Position numbers and translations under genes: made by a program. A stretch of DNA of 7,994 bases from assembly GCA_030424705.1 (NCBI GenBank), contig JAUHWJ010000065.1, forward strand, positions 1 through 7,994. The letters run 5' to 3'. Numbering within the stretch: position 1 is the stretch's first letter; each line of letters opens with the position of its first letter. Positions 1 to 7,671 of this stretch are shown one piece after another. Source of the DNA: Alphaproteobacteria bacterium (GTDB lineage Bacteria > Pseudomonadota > Alphaproteobacteria > Rhodobacterales > Rhodobacteraceae). Below the pieces are notes generated by a model that saw nothing but the letters and a program-made list of their open reading frames with translations, made no database searches and was not told the DNA's origin.

Positions 1-1998
<1,998 letters not shown>

Positions 1999-2003
1999 GG
2001 CGA

Positions 2004-2024
2004 CGGGCGGCGTTCAGCCGCCCG
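2004..2024. terminator. GC hairpin between convergent gyrB and DUF2783 genes
   Basis: A perfect 8-bp stem (CGGGCGGC at 2004-2011 pairing with GCCGCCCG at 2017-2024) encloses a 5-nt loop, GTTCA. It starts 5 nt after the gyrB stop, and the loop carries the stop codon of the converging DUF2783 gene. Neither side has a T-run, so it is not a canonical intrinsic terminator. It could slow RNA polymerase or protect 3' ends of both transcripts. The hairpin is certain as sequence; termination activity is inferred. Confidence 0.45.
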
Positions 2025-2211
2025 CCTTCCGCGCCAGCGCCAGCGCCTCGCGCAGCGCCTCCCGGTCCCCGACATGGTTGGCGAGGATGAGGACGAGGCG
2101 GGCGTTCATCGCGGCGCTTTCGGCCTCGGTCAGCCCTTTGTGCGCGGCGAGGAGTTCGGCGTAGAAGCCATCGTGATCGGGCAGGTTCGGCGCGGTGACG
2201 AGGGCGGCCAT
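2014..2211 (-). CDS. DUF2783 domain-containing small protein
   Basis: A 65-residue protein that I recognise as the DUF2783 family from its D-x-FY-x2-L, H-x-GL-(S/T)-x2-ES, NARL-x-L-x-LANH-x-GD pattern, covering nearly the whole length. The family has no established biochemical role; its members are usually encoded beside FAD-dependent monooxygenases. There is no signal peptide or membrane segment, and the composition suggests a small helical cytoplasmic protein, perhaps an accessory of the oxygenase (inference). Its ATG lies 1 nt past the stop of the upstream monooxygenase (TGA-C-ATG). A good Shine-Dalgarno, GAAGGGG, at 2219-2225 is embedded in the monooxygenase's last codons, 7 nt before the start. 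The two genes are therefore almost certainly cotranscribed and translationally coupled. The stop sits in the loop of the hairpin shared with gyrB. Confidence 0.88.
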   Translation of the reverse strand: MAALVTAPNLPDHDGFYAELLAAHKGLTEAESAAMNARLVLILANHVGDREALREALALARKAGG

Positions 2212-2212
2212 G

Positions 2213-3775
2213 TCAGAGCCCCTTCGCGACGGCGAGGGCTGCGGCGCAATCTTCCGCCGTGGGGGCGAGCCAGCGGGCGGCGATGTGCTGGTCGGGGCGG
2301 ATCAGGTAGACCGCCGAGGCCGCCTCCCCGAGATAGCGGCGGCGGAGCCAGCCCTCGGCGTCGAGCCTGAGGGAGGCCGCGCCCTCGATCTCCGGCGGGT
2401 CGCAATCCAGCCCGAGGAGCGTGAAGCCGCCCCCGAGGCGGGCGAGGAGCCAGCCGTTCCCCACGGGCGCGTCCGGGCAGGGGCGGCCCGGCGCCGTTCC
2501 GGCCGGGAGCGCGGATTCGTCCGGCCCGAGGAAGGGCGAGGGCGGATAGGCGCAGGGGAGCGAGAGCCGGCCGGAATTCACCATGCCCCGCGCGAAGGGC
2601 GCGTGGGCGGCGAGGGCGAGCACGGCGTCCCGGAAGGTCCGCTCGATCCCCGGAGCCGGGGTCATGAACTTCGTTGCGCGAGTGGAGTTGAGGATGTTCT
2701 CGTCGGCCCCGTGGCGGCGCTCCGCATCGTAGCTTTCGATCAGCGCCGCGCCCGCCTCCCCCTTCAGCACGGCGGCGAGCTTCCAGCCGATATTGTCCAC
2801 GTCCTGCAGGCCGCCATTGCCGCCGCGCGCGCCGAAGGGCGAGACGACATGCGCACTGTCCCCCACGAAGACGACGCGGCCATGGGCGAAGCGCTCCAGT
2901 CGCCGGCACTGGAAGGTGTAGACCGACACCCAGTCCAGCGTGAAGGGCCGCCCCTCCACGACCTTCTCGATGCGGGGGATCACCTTTTCAGGCTTCTTCT
3001 CCTCCTCCGGGTCGGCGTCCCATCCGAGCTGGAGGTCGATACGGTAGATGTCGTCCGGCTGCTTGTGGAGGAGGGCGGACTGGCCGGGATGGAAGGTCGG
3101 CTCGAACCAGAACCAACGCTCCGAGGGGAAATCCGCCTTCATCACGATGTCGGCGATGAGGAACCGCTCCTCGAACAGCTCCCCTGCGAAGTCGAGCCCC
3201 ATCATGCGGCGGATCGGGCTCCCGGCGCCGTCGCAGGCGAGGAGCCAGTCCGCCTCTATCCGGTAGGAGCCTTCCGGTGTTTCGACCGTCGCGACGGCGT
3301 GATCGTCGAAGCGCTCCACCGCGGTGACGCGGTTGCGGAAGCGGAGGTCGATGAGATCGGGGAAATCCCGGCACCGCTCCACGAGGTATTGCTCGACGTA
3401 ATATTGCTGGAGGTTGATGAAGGCGGGCATCTTGTGCCCGCCCTCCGGCAGCAGGTCGAAGCGGAACACCTCCTCGTCCCGGTGGCGGGTGCGGCCGATC
3501 TTCCAGGTCACGCCCTTGGCGACCATGCGCTCGGCCACGCCGAGCCGGTCCAGTATCTCCAGTGAGCGCTTCGCCCAGCAGATCGCGCGGGAGCCGACGG
3601 AGACGACGTTGTTGTCGTCCAGCACCACGGAGGGAACGCCGCGGAGCGCGAGATCGACGGCCAGCGCGAGGCCGATCGGCCCTGCCCCGACGATCACGGC
3701 CGGCTTCCGCCCCTCCGTCATTCCACGGAGCGGAGGCGGCGTCACATAGGGAAATTCCTGGTAGTCGTAGGGCAT
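2213..3775 (-). CDS. FAD-dependent monooxygenase (aromatic hydroxylase type)
   Basis: A 520-residue class A flavoprotein monooxygenase of the FAD_binding_3 family (PheA/TfdB/MhpA-like). Such enzymes use NAD(P)H and O2 to hydroxylate aromatic substrates in the cytoplasm. Visible motifs: the Rossmann dinucleotide site VGAGPIG at residues 29-35, the conserved GSRAICWAKR segment at 61-70, the DG motif LLACDGAGSPIRR at 178-190, and the FAD-ribityl GD motif VGDSAHVVSPFGARGGNGG at 304-322. The last 90 or so residues would form the thioredoxin-like C-terminal domain. Length is close to the family norm of about 520-560. The ATG at 3775 is chosen because the N-terminal YQEFPYV-x-PPPLR stretch matches homologues as I recall them; its Shine-Dalgarno is poor, and Met19 is an alternative start. 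It leads the DUF2783 gene and is divergent from the phosphatase gene. The substrate cannot be named from sequence. Confidence 0.92.
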   Translation of the reverse strand: MPYDYQEFPYVTPPPLRGMTEGRKPAVIVGAGPIGLALAVDLALRGVPSVVLDDNNVVSVGSRAICWAKRSLEILDRLGVAERMVAKGVTWKIGRTRHRDEEVFRFDLLPEGGHKMPAFINLQQYYVEQYLVERCRDFPDLIDLRFRNRVTAVERFDDHAVATVETPEGSYRIEADWLLACDGAGSPIRRMMGLDFAGELFEERFLIADIVMKADFPSERWFWFEPTFHPGQSALLHKQPDDIYRIDLQLGWDADPEEEKKPEKVIPRIEKVVEGRPFTLDWVSVYTFQCRRLERFAHGRVVFVGDSAHVVSPFGARGGNGGLQDVDNIGWKLAAVLKGEAGAALIESYDAERRHGADENILNSTRATKFMTPAPGIERTFRDAVLALAAHAPFARGMVNSGRLSLPCAYPPSPFLGPDESALPAGTAPGRPCPDAPVGNGWLLARLGGGFTLLGLDCDPPEIEGAASLRLDAEGWLRRRYLGEAASAVYLIRPDQHIAARWLAPTAEDCAAALAVAKGL

Positions 3776-3851
3776 GGCGGCGTGTCATCTTCCGGTTGAT
3801 CGGCCGCGAAAACGCGGCAGGATCGTGCTTGTGGGGAGAGTGTCGGAGTAT

Positions 3852-3867
3852 CGTTGCATTTGCAATG
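3852..3867. promoter_or_regulatory. Inverted repeat in divergent intergenic region, possible operator
   Basis: TTGCA-TT-TGCAA (3854-3865) is a perfect 5-bp dyad with a 2-bp centre, extended by one more matching pair after a mismatch (C3852/G3867). It is near the middle of the 201-nt space between the divergent monooxygenase and phosphatase genes, 77 nt upstream of the former and 111 nt upstream of the latter. This placement would suit a repressor or activator of either gene. No regulator gene is present in the window and no family can be assigned. Confidence 0.3.
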
Positions 3868-3884
3868 AAAAACACGGAACGAGA

Positions 3885-3902
3885 CCGTCGCAACGCCGTC
3901 AC
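3885..3902 (+). promoter_or_regulatory. Candidate Pho-box-like tandem repeat upstream of phoX-type gene
   Basis: Two 7-mers, CCGTCGC (3885-3891) and CCGTCAC (3896-3902), are separated by 4 nt, giving the 11-bp period of PhoB-binding Pho boxes (consensus CTGTCAT-N4-CTGTCAT/C). The second unit matches 6 of 7 positions and the first 4 of 7. An extended -10-like TGCTAACAG begins at 3910, so its hexamer starts 10 nt after the repeat, the spacing expected when PhoB replaces a -35 element. The start codon is 74 nt further on. The match is partial, so this is a candidate only. Confidence 0.35.
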
Positions 3903-3965
3903 GGAGCGATGCTAACAGCCGGAGCCAAGCGCGGAATCGCGCGACCGACCGAGGCCCGATACCCA

Positions 3966-3970
3966 GGGAG
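3966..3970 (+). promoter_or_regulatory. Ribosome binding site of the phosphatase gene
   Basis: GGGAG ends 6 nt before the ATG at 3977. This supports that start over internal methionines and keeps the full Tat leader in the protein. Confidence 0.7.
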
Positions 3971-3976
3971 AACCCG

Positions 3977-5860
3977 ATGAAAGACCACAATCTCAGCTTC
4001 GACGACTTCGACGAGCTGGTGAACCCGAAACCCGAGACCTGCGAGTTCGACGCAGTGGTGGAGCGCGCGCTCTCCCGCCGCGGCTTCCTCGGCGGCGTGC
4101 TCGCCTTCGGCGGCGCGGCGATGATCGGCGGAGGCCTGGCGCCCACGGCGCAGGCCGCGGCGAGCCGGTTCACCTTCGAAGGCGTCCCGACCAGCACGGC
4201 GGACGCGCTCATCGTGCCCGAAGGCTACAAGGCCGAAGTTCTGATCCGTTGGGGCGACCCGATGACTTCGGACACGCCGGAATTCGACCACGAGACGCGC
4301 GGCACGGCGGAGAGCCAGAAGGTGACCTTCGGCGACAATACCGACGGCATGCATGTCTTCCAGTCGGGCGAGCATGTGATCCTCGCCGTGAACAACGAAT
4401 ACACGAACATAGAGGTTCTCTGGGGCAACCGGCCCGACGGCAAGCCGGCGAATGACGACGACATCTGGAAGGGCATGTACGCCCATGGCCTGTCCTTCGT
4501 GGAGATCGCCTTCGACGGCGAGCGGTGGAGCGTGGTGAAGGACAGCCCCTTCAACCGCCGCGTCACGCCCGCGACGGAGATGGAGATCACCGGCCCCGCC
4601 GCCGGTCATGACTGGCTGAAGACCGCCGCGGACCCGACCGGGACGAAGAGCCTCGGCACATGGAACAATTGCGGCTCCTCGACGACGCCCTGGGGCACGT
4701 ATCTGACCTGCGAGGAGAACTTCAACGGCTACTTCTCCGCCGCCGACGAGGCGCATGAGCCGGATGCGGGACTGAAGCGCTATGGCGTTTCGGCGAAGGA
4801 CTGGGGCTATGGCTGGGCGAAGGTGGACGAGCGCTTCGATATCTCGAAGCACCCGCACGAGCCGAACCGGGCGGGGTGGATCGTCGAGGTCGATCCGGCC
4901 GACCCGGCGGCGACGCCGAAGAAGCGGACGGCGCTCGGCCGCTTCAAGCACGAGAATGCCGAGACGGTGCTGAGCCGCGCTGGCCGCGTGGTGACCTATC
5001 TCGGCGACGACGAGCGGGGCGAGTATCTCTATCGCTACGTCTCCAACGGCGTCTATGCGCCGGGGGCGGACACGGACGCGCTGATGAACGAGGGCGTTCT
5101 CTACGCTGCGAAGTTCAACGACGACGGGACGGGGACCTGGCTCGCGCTTACCCCGGAGACGACGGGAATGCCGTCGCTGGCCGAGGTGCTGATCCACGCC
5201 CGCTACGCCGGCGACAAGGTTGGCGCGACGACGATGGACCGGCCGGAATGGGTCGCCTCCAACCCGAGGGCGCCCGAGGTCTATGTCTCGCTCACCAACA
5301 ACCGGAACCGCGGCGCGAAGGCCAACGCCGGCGGCGTGGAGCAGACGGTCGGCGGGCCCAACCCGCGCGCGAAGAACAATTACGGCCAGATCGTCCGGCT
5401 CTTCCCGGCGGAGGGCGACCATGCGGCGGAAGGGTTCCGCTGGGACCTCTTCGTGATGGCGGGCAACCCGACCGTCCATAGCGACGCCTATGCCGGCTCG
5501 GCCAACGTGACGGCCGAGAACATGTTCAACTCGCCCGACGGCCTCGCCTTCGACTCGACCGGCCTGCTCTGGATCCAGACGGACGGGAACTACAAGAACG
5601 AGGGTGATTTCGCCGGGCAGGGGAACAATCAGATGCTCGCCGCCGACCCGGCGACGGGAGAGATCCGGCGCTTCCTCACCGGGCCGGTGGCCTGCGAGAT
5701 CACCGGCCTCTGCTGGAGCCCGGACCGGCGGACGATGTTCGTCGGCGTCCAGCATCCGGGCGAGGACAACACCGCAAGCACCTGGCCGGGCGGCCCGGGC
5801 ACGACGCCGCGCTCCGCCATCGTCGCGGTGACGCGGACGGACGGCGAGCTGGTCGGCTGA
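3977..5860 (+). CDS. PhoX family (DUF839) alkaline phosphatase, Tat-exported
   Basis: A 627-residue secreted phosphatase of the PhoX/DUF839 family. These are Ca2+- and Fe-dependent enzymes that release phosphate from organic phosphoesters outside the cytoplasm. The N-terminus is a Tat signal: twin-arginine SRRGFLGG at residues 33-40, a hydrophobic stretch to about 54, and a likely cleavage site after AQA at 58-60. The mature part shows family hallmarks: WNNCGSSTTPWGTYLTCEEN at 229-248, whose first cysteine (C232) is in the position expected for the iron ligand; FKHENAE at 323-329; YLGDDERGEYLYRYVS at 341-356; LTNNRNR at 439-445; and the C-terminal ENMFNSPDGLAFD and CEITGLCWSPD blades of the beta-propeller. 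Length is typical. The gene is monocistronic, with a divergent neighbour upstream and a terminator downstream. Phosphate-starvation control is plausible from a weak Pho-box-like repeat upstream. Some DUF839 members have no proven activity, so enzyme function is inferred from family. Confidence 0.93.
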   Translation: MKDHNLSFDDFDELVNPKPETCEFDAVVERALSRRGFLGGVLAFGGAAMIGGGLAPTAQAAASRFTFEGVPTSTADALIVPEGYKAEVLIRWGDPMTSDTPEFDHETRGTAESQKVTFGDNTDGMHVFQSGEHVILAVNNEYTNIEVLWGNRPDGKPANDDDIWKGMYAHGLSFVEIAFDGERWSVVKDSPFNRRVTPATEMEITGPAAGHDWLKTAADPTGTKSLGTWNNCGSSTTPWGTYLTCEENFNGYFSAADEAHEPDAGLKRYGVSAKDWGYGWAKVDERFDISKHPHEPNRAGWIVEVDPADPAATPKKRTALGRFKHENAETVLSRAGRVVTYLGDDERGEYLYRYVSNGVYAPGADTDALMNEGVLYAAKFNDDGTGTWLALTPETTGMPSLAEVLIHARYAGDKVGATTMDRPEWVASNPRAPEVYVSLTNNRNRGAKANAGGVEQTVGGPNPRAKNNYGQIVRLFPAEGDHAAEGFRWDLFVMAGNPTVHSDAYAGSANVTAENMFNSPDGLAFDSTGLLWIQTDGNYKNEGDFAGQGNNQMLAADPATGEIRRFLTGPVACEITGLCWSPDRRTMFVGVQHPGEDNTASTWPGGPGTTPRSAIVAVTRTDGELVG

Positions 5861-5880
5861 CCGGCTGATGAATGCGGGAA

Positions 5881-5904
5881 GGGCGGCCTCCGGGCCGCCC
5901 TTTT
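5881..5904 (+). terminator. Intrinsic terminator of the PhoX-type gene
   Basis: An 8-bp perfect GC stem (GGGCGGCC at 5881-5888 with GGCCGCCC at 5893-5900) is capped by a TCCG tetraloop, which is a C(UNCG)G type of high stability, and is followed directly by TTTT. It begins 20 nt after the phosphatase stop. On the other strand only two Ts follow the stem, so it should act mainly on + strand transcripts. The T-run overlaps the stop codon of the converging small gene. Confidence 0.88.
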
Positions 5905-6107
5905 CATTTGCCGCGCCAGAGCTTCCGGCCGGAGGAGACGACGAGGATCAGCCCGAGCCCGCCGCCGATCCCGACGATCTCCAGCATCGCCGGGCCGCCG
6001 GAAAAGCCGTGGATCGCGAGGCCGAGCCCGACCCCGCCGAGGATGACGAGGCCGGCGACGACGCGGAACCAGTGCTCGCCGCGGGAGGGGCCGTATTTTC
6101 TGCTCAT
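5904..6107 (-). CDS. Small two-helix membrane protein, unknown function
   Basis: A 67-residue hypothetical protein that I do not recognise. It has a basic, soluble N-terminus (MSRKYGPSRGEHW), two strongly hydrophobic, glycine-rich segments at about residues 14-33 and 40-57, and a short basic tail (RKLWRGK). The positive-inside rule favours both ends in the cytoplasm, forming a helical hairpin in the inner membrane. The ATG at 6107 starts the hydrophobic-protein portion; the frame stays open upstream, but that part reads as out-of-frame DinB sequence. There is no strong Shine-Dalgarno. It lies downstream of the DinB gene on the same strand after a 59-nt AT-rich gap, so it could have its own promoter or be read through. 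Its stop overlaps the T-run of the phosphatase terminator. Coding nature is supported by the transmembrane pattern only. Confidence 0.62.
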   Translation of the reverse strand: MSRKYGPSRGEHWFRVVAGLVILGGVGLGLAIHGFSGGPAMLEIVGIGGGLGLILVVSSGRKLWRGK

Positions 6108-6146
6108 GGATATCCGCGTCGGGACATTGAAATCATTGGGAAATGG

Positions 6147-6162
6147 AAAATTTCGAAATTTT
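6147..6162. repeat. Perfect 16-bp AT-rich palindrome
   Basis: AAAATTTCGAAATTTT is fully self-complementary and stands in a 59-nt AT-rich gap within very GC-rich DNA, 4 nt beyond the DinB stop and 39 nt upstream of the small membrane gene. It may be an operator, part of a promoter region, or a weak transcript-end hairpin; the sequence does not decide between these. Confidence 0.5.
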
Positions 6163-6166
6163 TGGG

Positions 6167-6694
6167 CTAGAGGGCGAGCGCGCTGCGGGCCGGCTCCGTG
6201 CGCCCGAATTCGAGGAAGAAATCGTCGAGTTGCGGCGGGGCGACGGGCGTTCCGGCCAGCATGGCGTGCGCCTGACCGCGATGATGGACGTCGTGCAGCA
6301 TGAGGTGGAGAAGCAGCGCGTCGATCCGCTCCTCTACGCGGCCCCGTTCGCCACGATCGGTGACGACGCGGCGGGCGAGGTCCGGCTCCGTGAGATTGTC
6401 GCAAAATGCAATGAGCCGCATGTCCGCCGCCTCCTGCGCCGCCGCAAGCGAGGGCGGATCTTCGAAGGTCGGCTCCGGATCGAACACGGCGCGCCCGCGC
6501 CCGCCTTCCTCCAGCGCGTCGAGATAGTAGAGATCGACGGCGTGGATATGCTCCAGCGTCAGCCGGATCGACGGGAAGAAGCTGACGCCCGGCGCGGACC
6601 ATACCGCGCCCAGCTTCGCGACGACACCGTGAAGCTCCGCATTGGCGTAGCGGTTGTTGCGGGCCATGAGGCCGAGGGCGGGGATCAGGCTCAC
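6167..6694 (-). CDS. DinB family protein (putative metal-dependent hydrolase/transferase fold)
   Basis: A 175-residue protein of the DinB/YfiT-like four-helix-bundle superfamily, cytoplasmic. The opening (MARNNRYAN-x-EL, residues 10-21) is the typical first helix. The expected metal-binding histidines are present: H51 (H49 is an alternative) in TLEHIHAVDLYY, and H134 and H138 in LHDVHHRGQ. Family members include thiol-dependent S-transferases such as maleylpyruvate isomerase relatives and bacillithiol/mycothiol transferases, but many have no known reaction, and the substrate here is unknown. The GTG start at 6694 is chosen because it gives the usual short lead-in before the first helix, overlaps the MBL stop as GTGA (4 nt), and has GGGAGG 10 nt upstream. 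The alternative ATG at 6667 lacks a ribosome site. Coupling to the MBL gene suggests a shared pathway, perhaps downstream of the flavin monooxygenase (inference). Confidence 0.88.
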   Translation of the reverse strand: MSLIPALGLMARNNRYANAELHGVVAKLGAVWSAPGVSFFPSIRLTLEHIHAVDLYYLDALEEGGRGRAVFDPEPTFEDPPSLAAAQEAADMRLIAFCDNLTEPDLARRVVTDRGERGRVEERIDALLLHLMLHDVHHRGQAHAMLAGTPVAPPQLDDFFLEFGRTEPARSALAL

Positions 6695-7641
6695 CCCTGA
6701 AGCGCCTCCCACATCGCGATGTCGCGCTCCGCGGTCCAGATGCGCGGGGTCTCGATCCCGCGGGCCTCGTCGAAGGCGCGGGCGACGTTGAAGGGGAGGC
6801 AGTGTTCGTAGATCGCGTAATCCTTGAACTTCGGGTCGCAAGCGTCTCTGACGGCGTCCCAGGCGTCCTTCATCGTGCCGCCCTTGGCGGCGACGCGGGC
6901 GGCGGGGCGGTAGGTGCTTTCGACGAAGTCGCGGGTGGAGGCGAGGGCGGCGTCCACCATCTCCCGCCCCATCAGGGCGGCGCCGCGGCCGGGGGCGATG
7001 GCTTCCGGGTCGAACCATTTCACGGCGTCGAGCGTGTCGCCCCAGTCGGCGAAATGGCCGTCTCCGCAATAACATGCGGAGTGATATTCGACGATGTCTC
7101 CGGTGAACATGACGCCTGAGTCGGGCACCCAGACGACGGCGTCCCCGGCGGTGTGGGCGCGGCCGAGATGCATGATCTCCACCTTCCGCTTGCCGAGCCA
7201 GACCGTCATCCGGTCGGAGAAGGTCGTGGTCGGCCAGGTGAGGCCGGGGATGGATTCATGGCCTTCGAAGAGCCGGGGGAAGCGCTGGAACTCGCTGGCC
7301 CAGTCCTCCGCCCCGCGCTCCTCCACCATGCCGCGCGCGGCTTCGGACATGATGACCTCCCGCGCATTGTAGGCGGAGGCGCCGAGGACGCGGACGGCGT
7401 GGTAATGGGTGAGGGTCACATGGGTGATGGGCTTGTCCGTCACCGAGCGGACCTTCTCGATCACCTTCTCGGCGAGGCGCGGGGTCGCCTGCGCCTCCAC
7501 GATCATCACCGAATCGTCGCCGATGATGACGCCGGAATTCGGATCGCCCTCCGCGGTGAAGGCCCAGAGGCCCTCGCCGATCTCGTCGAAGCTGATCTTC
7601 TTCTCCGTCAGGTCGCCCTGCGATGCGAAGGCTTTCGCCAT
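6691..7641 (-). CDS. MBL-fold metallo-hydrolase-like protein with degenerate metal site
   Basis: A 316-residue metallo-beta-lactamase-fold protein without a signal peptide. Fold landmarks: the N-terminal beta-strands with GVIIGDDSVMIVEA at 37-50, the metal loop THYHAVRVLGASAY at 78-91, the AHTAGD loop with H163, and the FTGD strand with the bridging aspartate D182. Two sites depart from the usual pattern: HxHxDH reads HYHAVR (V83 and R84 replace Asp and His), and the later PGHG-type histidine is R219 in APGRG. This leaves H79, H81, H163 and D182, enough for perhaps one metal. As I recall, the HYHAVR form is shared by a family found beside FAD monooxygenases and DUF2783 proteins, so it is probably not decay. 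GGGAGGA at 7649-7655 supports the ATG at 7641. It is the first gene of a coupled pair with DinB. An insertion-sequence end lies close upstream. The reaction is unknown. Confidence 0.9.
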   Translation of the reverse strand: MAKAFASQGDLTEKKISFDEIGEGLWAFTAEGDPNSGVIIGDDSVMIVEAQATPRLAEKVIEKVRSVTDKPITHVTLTHYHAVRVLGASAYNAREVIMSEAARGMVEERGAEDWASEFQRFPRLFEGHESIPGLTWPTTTFSDRMTVWLGKRKVEIMHLGRAHTAGDAVVWVPDSGVMFTGDIVEYHSACYCGDGHFADWGDTLDAVKWFDPEAIAPGRGAALMGREMVDAALASTRDFVESTYRPAARVAAKGGTMKDAWDAVRDACDPKFKDYAIYEHCLPFNVARAFDEARGIETPRIWTAERDIAMWEALQG

Positions 7642-7648
7642 GGTTCGC

Positions 7649-7655
7649 TCCTCCC
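7649..7655 (-). promoter_or_regulatory. Ribosome binding site of the MBL-fold gene
   Basis: GGGAGGA on the minus strand lies 7 nt before the ATG at 7641. It is the strongest Shine-Dalgarno in the window and fixes the start of the two-gene operon. Confidence 0.75.
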
Positions 7656-7671
7656 GTTCTCAGCCGCCTTC

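Noticed and set aside
2195..3565. A 456-codon + strand open frame antisense to the monooxygenase
   Set aside because: It has no domain or plausible start context and reads as the shadow of the FAD-monooxygenase gene, whose three flavoprotein motifs are all intact on the minus strand.
3782..3799. A GTGTCAT-like half site next to the monooxygenase start as a Pho box
   Set aside because: The second half at 11-bp spacing matches only about 3 of 7 positions, and the site would lie in the leader a few bases from the monooxygenase ATG, nearly 180 nt from the phosphatase gene.
3899..5755. A 618-codon open frame antisense to the phosphatase gene
   Set aside because: It is Arg/Val/Gly/His-rich with no recognisable domain and mirrors the phosphatase codons. 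Long antisense frames are expected in GC-rich coding DNA because stop codons are rare; the + strand product has clear family motifs.
6695..7075. Upstream in-frame extension of the DinB gene to an ATG at 7075
   Set aside because: The extension lies wholly inside the MBL gene in another frame and has Arg-rich shadow composition. The GTG at 6694 gives the normal family N-terminus and a standard GTGA overlap.
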